From NCBI GenBank assembly GCA_937889015.1, contig CALARR010000393.1, forward strand, positions 4,817 through 68,816: a DNA stretch of 64,000 nt, written 5' to 3'. This document shows, in pieces, positions 14,643 through 23,983 of the stretch. A program made the translations under genes and the position numbers. The notes under the pieces were generated by a model. That model was not told where the DNA came from, did not search any database, and was given only the letters and a program-made list of their open reading frames with translations. This DNA is from an uncultured Planctomycetales bacterium. GTDB lineage: Bacteria; Planctomycetota; Planctomycetia; Pirellulales; Thermoguttaceae. Numbering within the stretch: position 1 is the first letter of the stretch; every line of letters begins with the position of its first letter.

Positions 14643-16253
14643 CTACTTCGCGGCCGCACTCAGTCGCACCAGCACCACGCCGTGGACCGGTACTTGGGCT
14701 TCAAAATGGCCGTCAAACGTGCCCAGGTCCTTCTGTCGCCACAGGTCGCGGACCTGCTGCTTGCCTTGCACGCCCAGCGTGCCCCAGTCCACGGAGACCT
14801 TGGCCGGCTGCGCGGTCGGGTTGAACAGGCCGGCGGCCAGCGTGCCGTCTTCCATCTTCTTGCAGAGGACCTCACCCGCGCCGGACAACTCCACACGCCG
14901 TGCCTGATGGCCCAAGGGGTCCTGGTTCACTTCCAGCACCTCGTCGTTGGACAGAAGCGACAGCGTGAACGGGTCGAGCGTCTCGATCGGCGTGCCGATG
15001 ATCATCGGCGAGCCCCACAGGCACCACAGGCTGATGTGGGAGTATTGCTCGTCGGGCGTCAATCGCGAAGGGGTCAGCGGCTGATTGCGCCAGCCGCCCA
15101 GCAAGCCGATCCGCAAGTTGCAGGCGTGGTTCCAATGACCTGGCCGCTGGAAGGGGGCGTAGGCGTCGTTTTCCAGCCACACCTCGCGAATGCCCACGGC
15201 CCACTTGGATTCGTTTCCCATCTGCGAACGGTCCCAAAGATCGATCAGGTCGCCGGTGGTGCGATTGACCTGGCCGAGCGCGGCATACTCGGCCGCCTGA
15301 CTCAAAGGGATGGAATTGGAGAGTTCCAGCACCATGTCGCGCGAGCAGCCGTTCAGCGCGGCGACGAGCCGCTGTGCGGCCTCCAGGTTCTGCTGGGCCT
15401 TGTCCATACGGCGGAGGCTCCAGTCGTACTTGATGTAGTCGAAGCCCCACTCGGCCCACTGCCGTGCGTCCTCTTGTTCGAAGAAGTGCTTGCCGAACTG
15501 CCAGCCGTCCTTGACCTTCGCCTTGGCGTCTTTCGGCGCCTGCCACGCCCCTTGGGGATCGTCGCTCGATCCGCCCACGAAGCCGGCATAGCTGGTGTTC
15601 CAGGGCGTGGAATAGATGCCCGCCTTGAGCCCCAGGCTGTGGATGTAATCACACAACGCCTTCATGTCGGGGAACTTATCGTTGGGCATGATCGCCTTGT
15701 GCGGACCGCCGCGCTGGCCTTGCCACCCGTCGTCGATATTGATGTATTGCCAACCGTGATTGATGAGGCCCGATTCGACCATCGCCTTGGCCGCCGCCCG
15801 GAGGTGCTCGTCCTTGACAAATGGTCCCCACCCGCCCCAGGTGTTGCAGCCCAGCAGCGGTGTGAGGCAAATCTCATCGCCAATCACGATCCGCAGCTCG
15901 CGCTGGGCGGCGCCCAAGGCGTTTTCGGCCTTGAGCGTCACGCGGTAGGTGCCCGGCTGCTGCACCGCGCCCGTGATCCGCCCGGTGTTCGCGTCCAGTG
16001 CAAGGCCTGCAGGCAGGTTGACGGCCGAGAACTTCATGGGCCGCTGGCCGGTGGCGGCGATGGTGTACAGCACCGCATGGCCCGGCCTGGCGCCAAAGAC
16101 CTTGGCCCCGTTGATCCGCGGCTGTGGCGCAGGCGCCGGCGTGAGGATCGGGCCGAGCGGAGTGCCCGCCTCCGCAGCAACACCGGCGCTCGCCAGAAGC
16201 GAGCAGACAGAGAGGACACACGCAAAGGCGGAGCGCTGGGTCAGCAGGTTCAT
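14643..16253 (-). CDS. Alpha-galactosidase-like glycoside hydrolase, family GH27
   Basis: A 536-aa exported protein: signal peptide (residues 1-27), a putative Ig (He_PIG-type) domain at about 45-125 (LPAGLALDANTGRITG), then a GH27 catalytic barrel. TPLLGCNTWGGWGPFV and YINIDDGWQ open the barrel. FDYIKYDW carries the likely nucleophile Asp277. RTTGDLIDLWD carries Asp335, aligned with the acid/base Asp of plant and human alpha-galactosidases. The usual WNDPDML segment is replaced by WNHACNL (about 374-380), a conspicuous substitution. A C-terminal beta-sandwich follows. GAGG lies 8 bases before the ATG. It is 28 bp downstream of galM on the same strand, a sensible pairing, since galactose release is followed by mutarotation. 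Confidence 0.9.
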   Translation of the reverse strand: MNLLTQRSAFACVLSVCSLLASAGVAAEAGTPLGPILTPAPAPQPRINGAKVFGARPGHAVLYTIAATGQRPMKFSAVNLPAGLALDANTGRITGAVQQPGTYRVTLKAENALGAAQRELRIVIGDEICLTPLLGCNTWGGWGPFVKDEHLRAAAKAMVESGLINHGWQYINIDDGWQGQRGGPHKAIMPNDKFPDMKALCDYIHSLGLKAGIYSTPWNTSYAGFVGGSSDDPQGAWQAPKDAKAKVKDGWQFGKHFFEQEDARQWAEWGFDYIKYDWSLRRMDKAQQNLEAAQRLVAALNGCSRDMVLELSNSIPLSQAAEYAALGQVNRTTGDLIDLWDRSQMGNESKWAVGIREVWLENDAYAPFQRPGHWNHACNLRIGLLGGWRNQPLTPSRLTPDEQYSHISLWCLWGSPMIIGTPIETLDPFTLSLLSNDEVLEVNQDPLGHQARRVELSGAGEVLCKKMEDGTLAAGLFNPTAQPAKVSVDWGTLGVQGKQQVRDLWRQKDLGTFDGHFEAQVPVHGVVLVRLSAAAK

Positions 16254-16281
16254 GAGGGGCACCTCGATCGGAAGGCGGGGA

Positions 16282-17427
16282 CTATTGAACAGAGAACTTG
16301 TAGATGGTCTTGCTGTGGAATGTCTGGCCGGGCCGAAGCACGGTGCTGGGGAAGTTGGCATGGTTGGGCGAGTCGGGGCAGTGTTGCGGCTCGAGGCACA
16401 GGGCGCTCCGCGCCGCGTAGGCCTTGCCGCCCTTGCCCACGATGCTGCCGTCCAGGCGATTGGCCGTGTACAGTTGCAGGGCCGGCTCGGTGGTGGAGAT
16501 CTCCAGAACGCGGCCGCTGCCCGGTTCGACCACGCGTGCAGCCAGGGCCATCTGCCCTGCAGGCTGCTGCCGCAGGTAGTTCATACCGTAGCCCGCCGAG
16601 AGCTTCAGGAATTCGTCATCGGCGTCGATCCGTTCACCGATGACCCTGGGGCGCGTGAAGTCGAAGGGGGTGCCCTGCACCGAGCGAATCTCGCCCGTGG
16701 GAATGTGCCCCTGGACCACGGGCGTCATGCGGTCGGCGGCGATCGTGAGTTGGTTGCCCAGCACGTCTCCCTGGCCTTCCCCTGCGAGGTTGAAGTAGGA
16801 GTGGTTGGTCAGGTTGAGGACGGTCGGCTTGTCGGTTGTGGCTTGGTAGTCGATGATCAGTTCGTTGGCATCGGTCAACGTGTAGGTGACCGTCACATCC
16901 AGATTGCCCGGGTAGCCCTCTTCGCCGTCCTTGCTCAAGTAGTGCAGCACCAGCGTCGGTTGCTTGGCATCGGAGGGCGTCTGCGCGCGCCACAGCACCT
17001 TGTCGAAGCCGCGCGCCCCGCCGTGGATATGGTTTTCGTTCTCGTTCTTGGTGAGCCGGCACTCGACGCCGTCGATCGCGATGCGCGCCTGGGCGATGCG
17101 GTTGGCGTAGCGTCCCACGGTGGCGCCGAAGTAGGGGTGCTTGCGCAGGTATCCATCGAGCGTATCGAACCCCAACACGACGTCGGCGATCCGGCCGTCG
17201 CGATCGGGTACCTTCAGCGAGACCAGGATCGCGCCGTAGTTGGTGATGGATGCTTCCATGCGCGCGGCATTGGTCAGCGTATACAGGTCGACGGCCTGGC
17301 CATCGAGAGTGGTGCCGAACGGCGTCTTCTTCACGGTTTCAACTCCCCAGCAACTGCCGGCCGCGAGGCACAACGCCAGGGCGCCCCACACGGCCCAACG
17401 GATCGAACTTCCAACGGCGTTGGGCAC
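16282..17427 (-). CDS. galM: Aldose 1-epimerase (galactose mutarotase), exported
   Basis: A 381-aa protein with an N-terminal hydrophobic signal (WAVWGALALCLAAGSCWG) and the galactose mutarotase fold. HYLSKDGEEGYPGNL, LNLTNHSYFNL (catalytic His) and ALCLEPQHCPDSPN (catalytic Glu) are all present. It interconverts alpha and beta anomers of galactose and glucose, here probably in the periplasm. The GTG at 17425-17427 is chosen because GGAGG precedes it by 8 bases; an upstream in-frame TTG overlaps that ribosome site. It sits directly upstream of the alpha-galactosidase gene. Confidence 0.93.
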   Translation of the reverse strand: MPNAVGSSIRWAVWGALALCLAAGSCWGVETVKKTPFGTTLDGQAVDLYTLTNAARMEASITNYGAILVSLKVPDRDGRIADVVLGFDTLDGYLRKHPYFGATVGRYANRIAQARIAIDGVECRLTKNENENHIHGGARGFDKVLWRAQTPSDAKQPTLVLHYLSKDGEEGYPGNLDVTVTYTLTDANELIIDYQATTDKPTVLNLTNHSYFNLAGEGQGDVLGNQLTIAADRMTPVVQGHIPTGEIRSVQGTPFDFTRPRVIGERIDADDEFLKLSAGYGMNYLRQQPAGQMALAARVVEPGSGRVLEISTTEPALQLYTANRLDGSIVGKGGKAYAARSALCLEPQHCPDSPNHANFPSTVLRPGQTFHSKTIYKFSVQ

Positions 17428-17467
17428 AATGATACCCTCCAACAGGCAGTGCTTCCATGGTCCACGG

Positions 17468-18571
17468 CTAGCGCCCGGCGCCGGTCATTTGCCGGATCAA
17501 CGCGGCCTCGCTCGCATCGTAAGGCGTCCCGTCGGCGCGGAGGATGTCGTGGTGCCAGACCTTGGGCTCCGGGGTGCCGGGCTTGCTGCCCCACGGGAAC
17601 TGGAAGTTCCCTTTGCCCGCCACCAGGCCGAAGTTGATCGCGCCCACGCGCTGGCGTTTCAAAACGGGAAGAATCTCCTGGAACGTCGAACGCGGCCGCG
17701 CCATATACTCCGTGCAGAATACGGGCCGGCCGTAGGTCTTGAAGAGGGTGATGAAGGCCTCCACGTCTTGCGCGCCGCGGTAGCAGTGGAAGCTCATCAC
17801 GTCGCAGTGATCGCCCAGGAAGGCGATCATCTCGGGATCGCTCTTCTTGCTCCCCGGCATTCGCATGAGTGGCGCGGTCAGAGGCTGAGTGGGATTCACG
17901 CTACGTGCCCACTGGAAGACCTTGCGCATCAGCGGCAGGCTCTTGGCGCCTTTCTTGTCATTTTCGGGCTCGTTGTACAGGCACCATACCAGGACGCGCT
18001 GGTCGCGCGCAAAGGCCCCGATCACGTCCTTGACGTACTTCTCCAAGGCGGGCCATTGGGCCGGATCGTTGACGCGCGCGGCGCCGGGAGTCTGGACCCA
18101 GCCCGAGTTGTGGACGCCCGGCACGGGATCGGGCTGCTTGCCCAGTCGCGGCTCTCCTTCGAAACCGTAGCAGCCGTTGGTGAAGAAGGTCACGATCGCG
18201 CGCTGGCGGTGCTTGTGGCAAATGCCGAGGAACTGGTCGAGACGCTGCTTGAAGGCGACGGGGTCGGCCTGCCACACGAGGTCGTGGAGGAAGATCCGTA
18301 CGGTGTTGAACCCCAACCCCTCGGCCCAGCCCAATTCCCGGTCGATCGTCTGGGGATCGAAACTCTCCGTTTGCCACGTCTCGATCTGGTTGATCGCGGT
18401 CGAGGGAACGTAGTTGCAGCCCACCGGCCAGGGCACGCTCTTGTACCACTGGTTGGCTCTCTCCACCGACCATCGCTCAGCCGGCCCTTCGGCCGCCACG
18501 GCCAGGTTCGCCGCAGTGAGGATCACCCAGGCCAAGCCGATTCCACAATGCCGCCCATGCGAGATCCACAT
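17468..18571 (-). CDS. Exported clan GH-A glycoside hydrolase (GH5-like)
   Basis: A 367-aa protein with a signal peptide (cleavage near AVAAEG) and a TIM barrel of the cellulase/xylanase clan. VLVWCLYNEPEN carries the predicted acid/base Glu (about residue 200). GRPVFCTEYMARPRSTFQ carries the predicted nucleophile Glu (about 290). VGCNYVPSTAINQIETWQ and FNTVRIFLHDLVW match the first strands of GH5-type enzymes. The substrate is not determined by sequence; neighbours suggest plant- or algal-type glycans. AAGGAG lies 9 bases before the ATG. It is 28 bp downstream of the next hydrolase gene, so part of one unit. Confidence 0.82.
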   Translation of the reverse strand: MWISHGRHCGIGLAWVILTAANLAVAAEGPAERWSVERANQWYKSVPWPVGCNYVPSTAINQIETWQTESFDPQTIDRELGWAEGLGFNTVRIFLHDLVWQADPVAFKQRLDQFLGICHKHRQRAIVTFFTNGCYGFEGEPRLGKQPDPVPGVHNSGWVQTPGAARVNDPAQWPALEKYVKDVIGAFARDQRVLVWCLYNEPENDKKGAKSLPLMRKVFQWARSVNPTQPLTAPLMRMPGSKKSDPEMIAFLGDHCDVMSFHCYRGAQDVEAFITLFKTYGRPVFCTEYMARPRSTFQEILPVLKRQRVGAINFGLVAGKGNFQFPWGSKPGTPEPKVWHHDILRADGTPYDASEAALIRQMTGAGR

Positions 18572-18599
18572 CGCGCTAACTCCTTGGGGAATGAAAACG

Positions 18600-20135
18600 T
18601 CACCTGGCCAGGGCCACTGCTCGGTCGGTGACCAGCATGGGATAGTCGGTCAGCGGCAGCGCGGTGAATTGCCATTGCCGTCCCGAATGCTTCCCTTCCA
18701 GTTCGAACACCTCGCCGCTCAAAGGATCGACCAGGACCGGCGCGCGGAGCGCCAGGCCAGGCTTGACCGCGAGGGTCAGATCCACGGTCCGCGCGGGCAT
18801 GTCCTGATGTACGTCGGCCGGCAGCCAGTAGGCGGCGATCGGGCATCCGCCGCGCGCGAAAGCGGCTTGTTCGATCTGATCCACGGCCATGGCCGGTTCA
18901 CCGGTGGGGAAGTCGCCGGCAAACTGCATCGTCGCCTCCGCCGTTTCGGTCTGGGCGTCGAACAAGGCACACAGGGTCTGGTAGGCGAAGTAGGACGGCT
19001 TGGGGGAATAGTCGGGCACGCGCAGCAAACCGAAATGGGCGTTCGTGGTGCGCGCCGTCTGCATCGTCCCCTCGCCGAGATTGGTGGGTGCGGTCTTGGG
19101 CTTGCCAAACCCGAGCGCATAGCCCACCTGGTCCGCCACGTTGTACCACGAGATGTGTTCGACTTTGAGACGCAGGTCATTGATGGTGCGGCGCACCAGC
19201 CACCGTGCCTGGCGCGACTCGTTCCAGGCATGCTTGCTCAACGCGCCCACGCCGTCGGCGGTGGAGGGGCAGCCGCACTCGCCCTGCCACAAGGCCACGC
19301 GCGGATTGTGCCGCGCGAGCATCTCGCGCCATTCCGCGATGCCCGCGGCATAGCCGGTTTCGGGAATCAACGTGTACGGATGATAGGAGATGCGGTCGAC
19401 ATGGTCGGCCAGGCCCAGTTCCAGGCAGCCGCTGAGGTAGGGGGACTTCGCCTTGGACGGCCCGCCGGAGAGCGCGCCGCCAATCAAGATCCCGCCTGGC
19501 ACTCGTGCGCGGATCTCCGGGGCGGTGAGCTTGACCAGGTCCACATAGCCGGCCGGCGAGGGCTGCTGGGGCTTCCAGAAACCGGAGATGTTCGGCTCGT
19601 TCCAGATCTCCCAGTGCCGCACACGCGCGGCAAAATGCTCGGCCAGCGCTCGCACGAAGCACGCCCAGGCCTTCCGCTCTTGCGCGGTCCGCATCGGGAC
19701 CCAACCCACAGCGAAATCGTTGGGAGCGTCGGGCGTGTAGAGGCGGTTGCCGTAGCCTACGTTGAACCACGGTTGCACGCCAATCCGCAGCAACGAGTCC
19801 ACGATTGCGTCCAGCCAGGCGAAGTCATATCGCCCTTGCTGCGTCTCGCAGCGGCACCAGCCGGTCTGGACACGCGCCCACTTCACGCCCAGTCGGGCCA
19901 GCGGCTCGTAGGTCCGCTCGGGCAGGAACATCTTGCGATCCAGAGTCTCGAAGCCGATCCCGAGCGGCGAGGCGGCAATGCTCTTCGCCGAGCGTGGCGG
20001 CACCTTGCCCAACAGGGGCCGTTTGCCGAGCTCGGCCGCACGGCCGCAGACGGTCCCCGTCCCGGCAAGCACGTGCACCGCCCCCAGCGAACTCAGGCAC
20101 CTTTGGCTGAACGCGCGGCGACTCAGTCGATTCAT
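18600..20135 (-). CDS. Tat-exported GH39-like glycoside hydrolase
   Basis: A 511-aa protein beginning MNRLSRRAFSQRCLSSLG, a twin-arginine signal. The barrel shows LARLGVKWARVQTGWCRCET and RHWEIWNEPNISGFWKP, with acid/base Glu in WNEPN at about residue 185. ISYHPY follows, and ALWQGECGCPS has the likely nucleophile Glu at about 275. These are features of GH39-type beta-xylosidases and related clan GH-A enzymes. A C-terminal beta-rich domain begins near 380. GAGGAG lies 6 bases before the ATG. Exact substrate unknown. It is 61 bp after the DUF5107-TPR gene on the same strand. Confidence 0.82.
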   Translation of the reverse strand: MNRLSRRAFSQRCLSSLGAVHVLAGTGTVCGRAAELGKRPLLGKVPPRSAKSIAASPLGIGFETLDRKMFLPERTYEPLARLGVKWARVQTGWCRCETQQGRYDFAWLDAIVDSLLRIGVQPWFNVGYGNRLYTPDAPNDFAVGWVPMRTAQERKAWACFVRALAEHFAARVRHWEIWNEPNISGFWKPQQPSPAGYVDLVKLTAPEIRARVPGGILIGGALSGGPSKAKSPYLSGCLELGLADHVDRISYHPYTLIPETGYAAGIAEWREMLARHNPRVALWQGECGCPSTADGVGALSKHAWNESRQARWLVRRTINDLRLKVEHISWYNVADQVGYALGFGKPKTAPTNLGEGTMQTARTTNAHFGLLRVPDYSPKPSYFAYQTLCALFDAQTETAEATMQFAGDFPTGEPAMAVDQIEQAAFARGGCPIAAYWLPADVHQDMPARTVDLTLAVKPGLALRAPVLVDPLSGEVFELEGKHSGRQWQFTALPLTDYPMLVTDRAVALAR

Positions 20136-20196
20136 GGGTTGCTCCTCGTGTTTGCGGCGAACCTGGCAATCGGCCGTCATCAATCGCCGGGGTTCG

Positions 20197-23100
20197 TCAC
20201 GGCTTGCCCAATGCGGCCCGGTGGCTCTGCACTCCCAGATGATCCATGCCGAAGGCGGCGGCTTCGTCGAGATGCCGTCGAGCCTCGTCCGGACGACCTT
20301 GTCCCAGCAGCCCCAACGCGACGCGGAAATGGGCATCGCCTTTCCAGACCGCCTCGGGCGGTTCGGTGCCAAAAATGCCGAAGAAGTCCGGCGGCCAGCC
20401 GTTGCGCAGGTAGTCCTCGCCCGAGCGGACCAGCTTGGCGAACTGCTCATCGGCCGGCGATGTCTGCCCCAGCTTGCGGAAGGCCTGGCCCCGATAGTAC
20501 CATGCCTCGGGCCAGCCGCTTTCCGACCGGGCGGCCTTCTGCCACTCTTGCTTGGCATCGCTCGGCCGGGCCAAGGCCTCATACGCCGCACCCGTAAGAT
20601 AGTGAATCTTCGCCGCGCGATCGCCGCCATTCAGCGGACGGCCGGTCTCAAAGTTCTCCGGGTACTGCTGGGCAGCCAGGAAGTCCTGCAGCGCCTCGGC
20701 ATGCCGACCGGCCGCCAGATGCTGTTGACCGCGGAGCAGGAGCGCGTCGACGTACATGGTCTGGGGACCATTTTCCCCTTCCCATCTGCGGAAATGATGC
20801 TTACTGAGTAGCGACAAGGCTCGTTCGTAGTGGCCCAGCAGGGAGCACAGGCTGACGTGCCGCAAGAGCGTGTCGTCCCGCGCGGCCACGGCGGCAGCGT
20901 GTTTGTCGAGCATGGCCAGTCGCTGCTCGCGCGGAACCTTGGCCCATTCGGCGATCCGGTCCCATTCGCAGAAGACCAGCGAATCGTTGGGATCACAGGC
21001 GATGGCCTCGGTCAGGCTGGCGGTGCCCTTGGCGTAGTCGCCTTGCACATAGGCGTAGGCTAACCCCAGATTGCGGTGCACCGTGGCAAAGCCGGGCTGC
21101 AGTTCGCGCGATCGTTCCCAAGCTCCAATCGCACGCCGCGGCTGGATGTCGTACAGCAGGTTTCCCAGATAGTACAACGCCCTGGCGTCGCGCGGATTGG
21201 CGTCGATCGCGCGCTGGAGCACTTCGATCGACTCCAGGCGGAACGGGAAGCAGTAGTCCGTGGGCATCTTGGCCGCCAGTTCCCGGTATCGTGCGGCCTG
21301 CTGCGCGTCACCTCTCTGCTCGCAGGCGTGCGCCAGGTCGTAATAGACCATCGGCATCACGCGCGACTTGTCGGCCGTGTGGGCGACGAATCGCGTCAGG
21401 ACGTCGATGGCCTCGGTCCATGCGCCGCAAGCCGCATAGTCGGCCGCGACCTCCAGATACGACTCGGTCTGGCCGCGCATCCGCCCGGCCAGGTCCGTTT
21501 GCGTCTTCTTGGCCGCGTCCTTCTGGCCGCACTCGCGCGCGATGAGCAGCGCCTCGTTGCCGCTCCAGAAATCCAGGGGATCGAGACGTTGGGTTTGCTG
21601 CACGGCCGCCAGGGCCTCGTCCGTGTGTCCGAGCTTCCGCAGGGCCAGGGCCTTGAGCGTCCAGGCCTTGATGCTCGTCGCATTGCCGTTCAGCGAACGG
21701 TCGAGGAACCCCAACGCTGCCGAATAGTTGCCTTTGCGGCAGGCGTTTTCGGCCAGGCGCAGATAGGCCGCCGCCGACCACGCGTTGCCCCAGGTGGCGG
21801 GATAGAAGGCCTCGTCCGCCTCGTCGTGACGCCCCTGGCCGTCCAACGCCACGCCCAGATAGTACAGGGCCTCGGTGTCCTTGGGGGACGTGTAGTGATG
21901 CGTCAGACGGACCAACGCTTTGCGCAAAAGCTGATCTGCCTCAGCGTACCGGCCGCGTTTGCAGTACAGGATCGCCAACGCCGTGTTCGCACGCGTGTCA
22001 TGGGGATCGCGCCGCAAGGCCTCCTCGTAGTACGGATCGGGGGCGATGGCCGGATTGTGGAACTGCTCCAGACGCAAAGCGATCAGCGACAACTCCTCCA
22101 CCGTCTTCACATCCTTCGGGGCCGGTGGGGGAGTGACGGGCGCGGGCATGGGCTCGCCGCGCGGCTTCGCCGGCCGATAGGCGATCAGTTCTCGGTCGCC
22201 GTGGAAGACCGCGATGCGTAAGTCCTCGGGCTTCGTTCCCTCCTTCAACGGGACTTCGGCCGTAAAGGGCTGTCCGGGATGGATTGAGGCCGTCTTCTGG
22301 AACAGCGTCTCGCGCGCCGCCTGCAGCACCACGCGTGCCTCGCGTACTTCCGTGGTCGTATTCACGGCCAGGCGCGCCGTGTGGCCGTCGGCGATGTCCA
22401 GGTTCACGGCGGCGTCCAGATTGGCGTTCGTGATCCCGCCCAACTTGCGGATCGGATACCAATACTCGTTTACCACGCGCGTCTCATTCGGAGCGACCCA
22501 ACTATAGTCAGGCTGGTTGTCGGAATAGGCGCCGGCCATGAGTTCGATATACGGGCCGTCGGTCTCGGTCAGCACCTTGTCCCACACCCGGCCTTCCTCG
22601 CCGGCCCCCCAGGTGAAGAACTTCTTGCCTGGCGCCAGGTGGTGATCGGCCACGTGCACCACGCCCGCCTGCTTGCCGTGATCGTAACCGCCGACGAAGT
22701 CATCCCGGTAGTTCCAGGCGAAGATCGAAATCGGCGAGGGGTGGTTCTTCCACCAGCTCAAGTCCACGCCCGTGCGATCCAGCTTGTGATAGACCTCCTG
22801 GCCCAGAGGCCAGTGCAGGAACTCCCGCTTGGCGTGCTGGGCGCCGAACTCCGTGCTGGGCGGGAAGATGACCTGGTAGTCCGGACCGCTGTGCACCGCC
22901 ACGTTGGCAAAGCACAGCATGGAGTGCGCCAGCGGCGTGCGGTTGAAGAGCTTGGTGGTGATCTCCAGGTAGGATCGCCCCGGATAGAGCGTCATACCGA
23001 CCAGCCATTTCATCCGGTGCCGCCGCTCCGTCTCGCCGACCCAGATCGTCTTGCTCCCGTCGGCGTTCTCCACTAAGCGATAGTCAACCGGCATGAAGGT

Positions 23101-23568
23101 GGTCACCCGGTGATGGTGCGGAATGTTCCATTCCACGCCGCCGGAGATCCAGGCCCCGGCCATGCCGACCAGGGCGGGCTTGATGACATGCTGCCGGTAG
23201 AAGAACTCGTACTGGTTGGTCTTGTCGGTGGCGGCGAAGATCCGCCCCCCCAACTCCGGAAAGACGGTGATCCGCACGAACTCGTTTTCGAGGATCAGGG
23301 CCTGGTAAGGCACTTCTTCGCGCACGTCGGTCAGGCGGTCCAGCATGGCATAGGGGTACACGGCCCCTTTGGCCCCCTGGTACTTGCGCCCGTGGTAGAA
23401 GATCGGATTCGTTTCGGCTGGTCCCAGGCGATAGGTGGGCACGGCCATGGGCTCCTGCCACAGACGCACCGGCTCGGCGCCGGTCGCCGCGTCGCCAGAC
23501 AAGGCATATCCCAGACCGCCCAGGGCGGCCACGGCCACGATGCATAGCGGGAAGCGAATCGTGCGCAT
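20197..23568 (-). CDS. DUF5107 and TPR-repeat exported protein
   Basis: A 1123-aa protein: signal peptide (RFPLCIVAVAALGGLGYALSG), then DUF5107 at about residues 30-330 (TNPIFYHGRKYQGAKGAVYP, VFPELGGRIFAATDK, GVEWNIPHHHR). A second beta-rich region follows to about 480, then a long array of TPR-type helical repeats from about 510 to the end (NTALAILYCKRGRYAEADQL, ALYYLGNLLYD, TVHRNLGLAYAYVQGDYAKG). DUF5107 has an aldose-epimerase/lyase-like beta-sandwich fold and occurs with glycan-degradation genes; its reaction is unknown to me. GGAG lies 7 bases before the ATG at 23566-23568. As the first gene of the 13.3-23.6 kb block it may be read from a promoter in 23569-23983. Confidence 0.85.
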   Translation of the reverse strand: MRTIRFPLCIVAVAALGGLGYALSGDAATGAEPVRLWQEPMAVPTYRLGPAETNPIFYHGRKYQGAKGAVYPYAMLDRLTDVREEVPYQALILENEFVRITVFPELGGRIFAATDKTNQYEFFYRQHVIKPALVGMAGAWISGGVEWNIPHHHRVTTFMPVDYRLVENADGSKTIWVGETERRHRMKWLVGMTLYPGRSYLEITTKLFNRTPLAHSMLCFANVAVHSGPDYQVIFPPSTEFGAQHAKREFLHWPLGQEVYHKLDRTGVDLSWWKNHPSPISIFAWNYRDDFVGGYDHGKQAGVVHVADHHLAPGKKFFTWGAGEEGRVWDKVLTETDGPYIELMAGAYSDNQPDYSWVAPNETRVVNEYWYPIRKLGGITNANLDAAVNLDIADGHTARLAVNTTTEVREARVVLQAARETLFQKTASIHPGQPFTAEVPLKEGTKPEDLRIAVFHGDRELIAYRPAKPRGEPMPAPVTPPPAPKDVKTVEELSLIALRLEQFHNPAIAPDPYYEEALRRDPHDTRANTALAILYCKRGRYAEADQLLRKALVRLTHHYTSPKDTEALYYLGVALDGQGRHDEADEAFYPATWGNAWSAAAYLRLAENACRKGNYSAALGFLDRSLNGNATSIKAWTLKALALRKLGHTDEALAAVQQTQRLDPLDFWSGNEALLIARECGQKDAAKKTQTDLAGRMRGQTESYLEVAADYAACGAWTEAIDVLTRFVAHTADKSRVMPMVYYDLAHACEQRGDAQQAARYRELAAKMPTDYCFPFRLESIEVLQRAIDANPRDARALYYLGNLLYDIQPRRAIGAWERSRELQPGFATVHRNLGLAYAYVQGDYAKGTASLTEAIACDPNDSLVFCEWDRIAEWAKVPREQRLAMLDKHAAAVAARDDTLLRHVSLCSLLGHYERALSLLSKHHFRRWEGENGPQTMYVDALLLRGQQHLAAGRHAEALQDFLAAQQYPENFETGRPLNGGDRAAKIHYLTGAAYEALARPSDAKQEWQKAARSESGWPEAWYYRGQAFRKLGQTSPADEQFAKLVRSGEDYLRNGWPPDFFGIFGTEPPEAVWKGDAHFRVALGLLGQGRPDEARRHLDEAAAFGMDHLGVQSHRAALGKP

Positions 23569-23983
23569 ACGGTTCTCCGTGAGTCGAGCGTCGCAGGGCC
23601 TCGTAGGCGATTGTCGCGCTGCGCCCCGCCGTCGACAAGGATGTTTTCGATCAAACTTTGTAGAAATGCGAGCAGCGCGGGCAACGCTGCGCAAAGGACA
23701 GCACGTTTATTGATGTTCAGAAAAGGAATGCAGCGCTGTACAGGCGTTTCTCCGTTGAAACCGGGCTCCCGCTGGTCGCCCTGGTTGCATTGCTTATCTG
23801 AGGGACAATAGTGGCCGTACCCAGAGGGCCGCCGAACTCCAGACTGCGGTGGCTGAGGCACGCGTGTGAGATCTTCGGCCGTTTGGAGACCGTGGCCGAA
23901 GGATCCGCGTCCTGCCAGGAGAAGCGGAGACCGGACCGGGACCGACGCCAGGACACGAGAAAAGACGCGCTGCCCGGTTGTCC
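23569..23983. other. Intergenic region carrying repeat family B
   Basis: No gene seen. It holds the third copy of the 66-bp repeat (23745-23810), oriented toward the DUF5107 gene, and an AT-richer stretch at 23640-23720 where a promoter for the glycan block could lie. Confidence 0.45.
23745..23810 (-). repeat. 66-bp intergenic repeat, family B copy 3
   Basis: The complement of these 66 bases aligns end to end with 5324-5389, and its CAGGGCGACCAGCGGGAGCC core matches 5441-5460 as well. On the minus strand it lies 177 bases upstream of the DUF5107-TPR start codon and could be part of its leader. The copy near 5.3 kb has no gene in the corresponding position, which argues against a simple cis-regulatory leader. 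Confidence 0.6.

Noticed and set aside
14235..16643. An 802-codon plus-strand frame opposite the sialidase-like and GH27 genes
   Set aside because: It runs across two genes and an intergenic gap on the other strand without any domain; a composition artefact.
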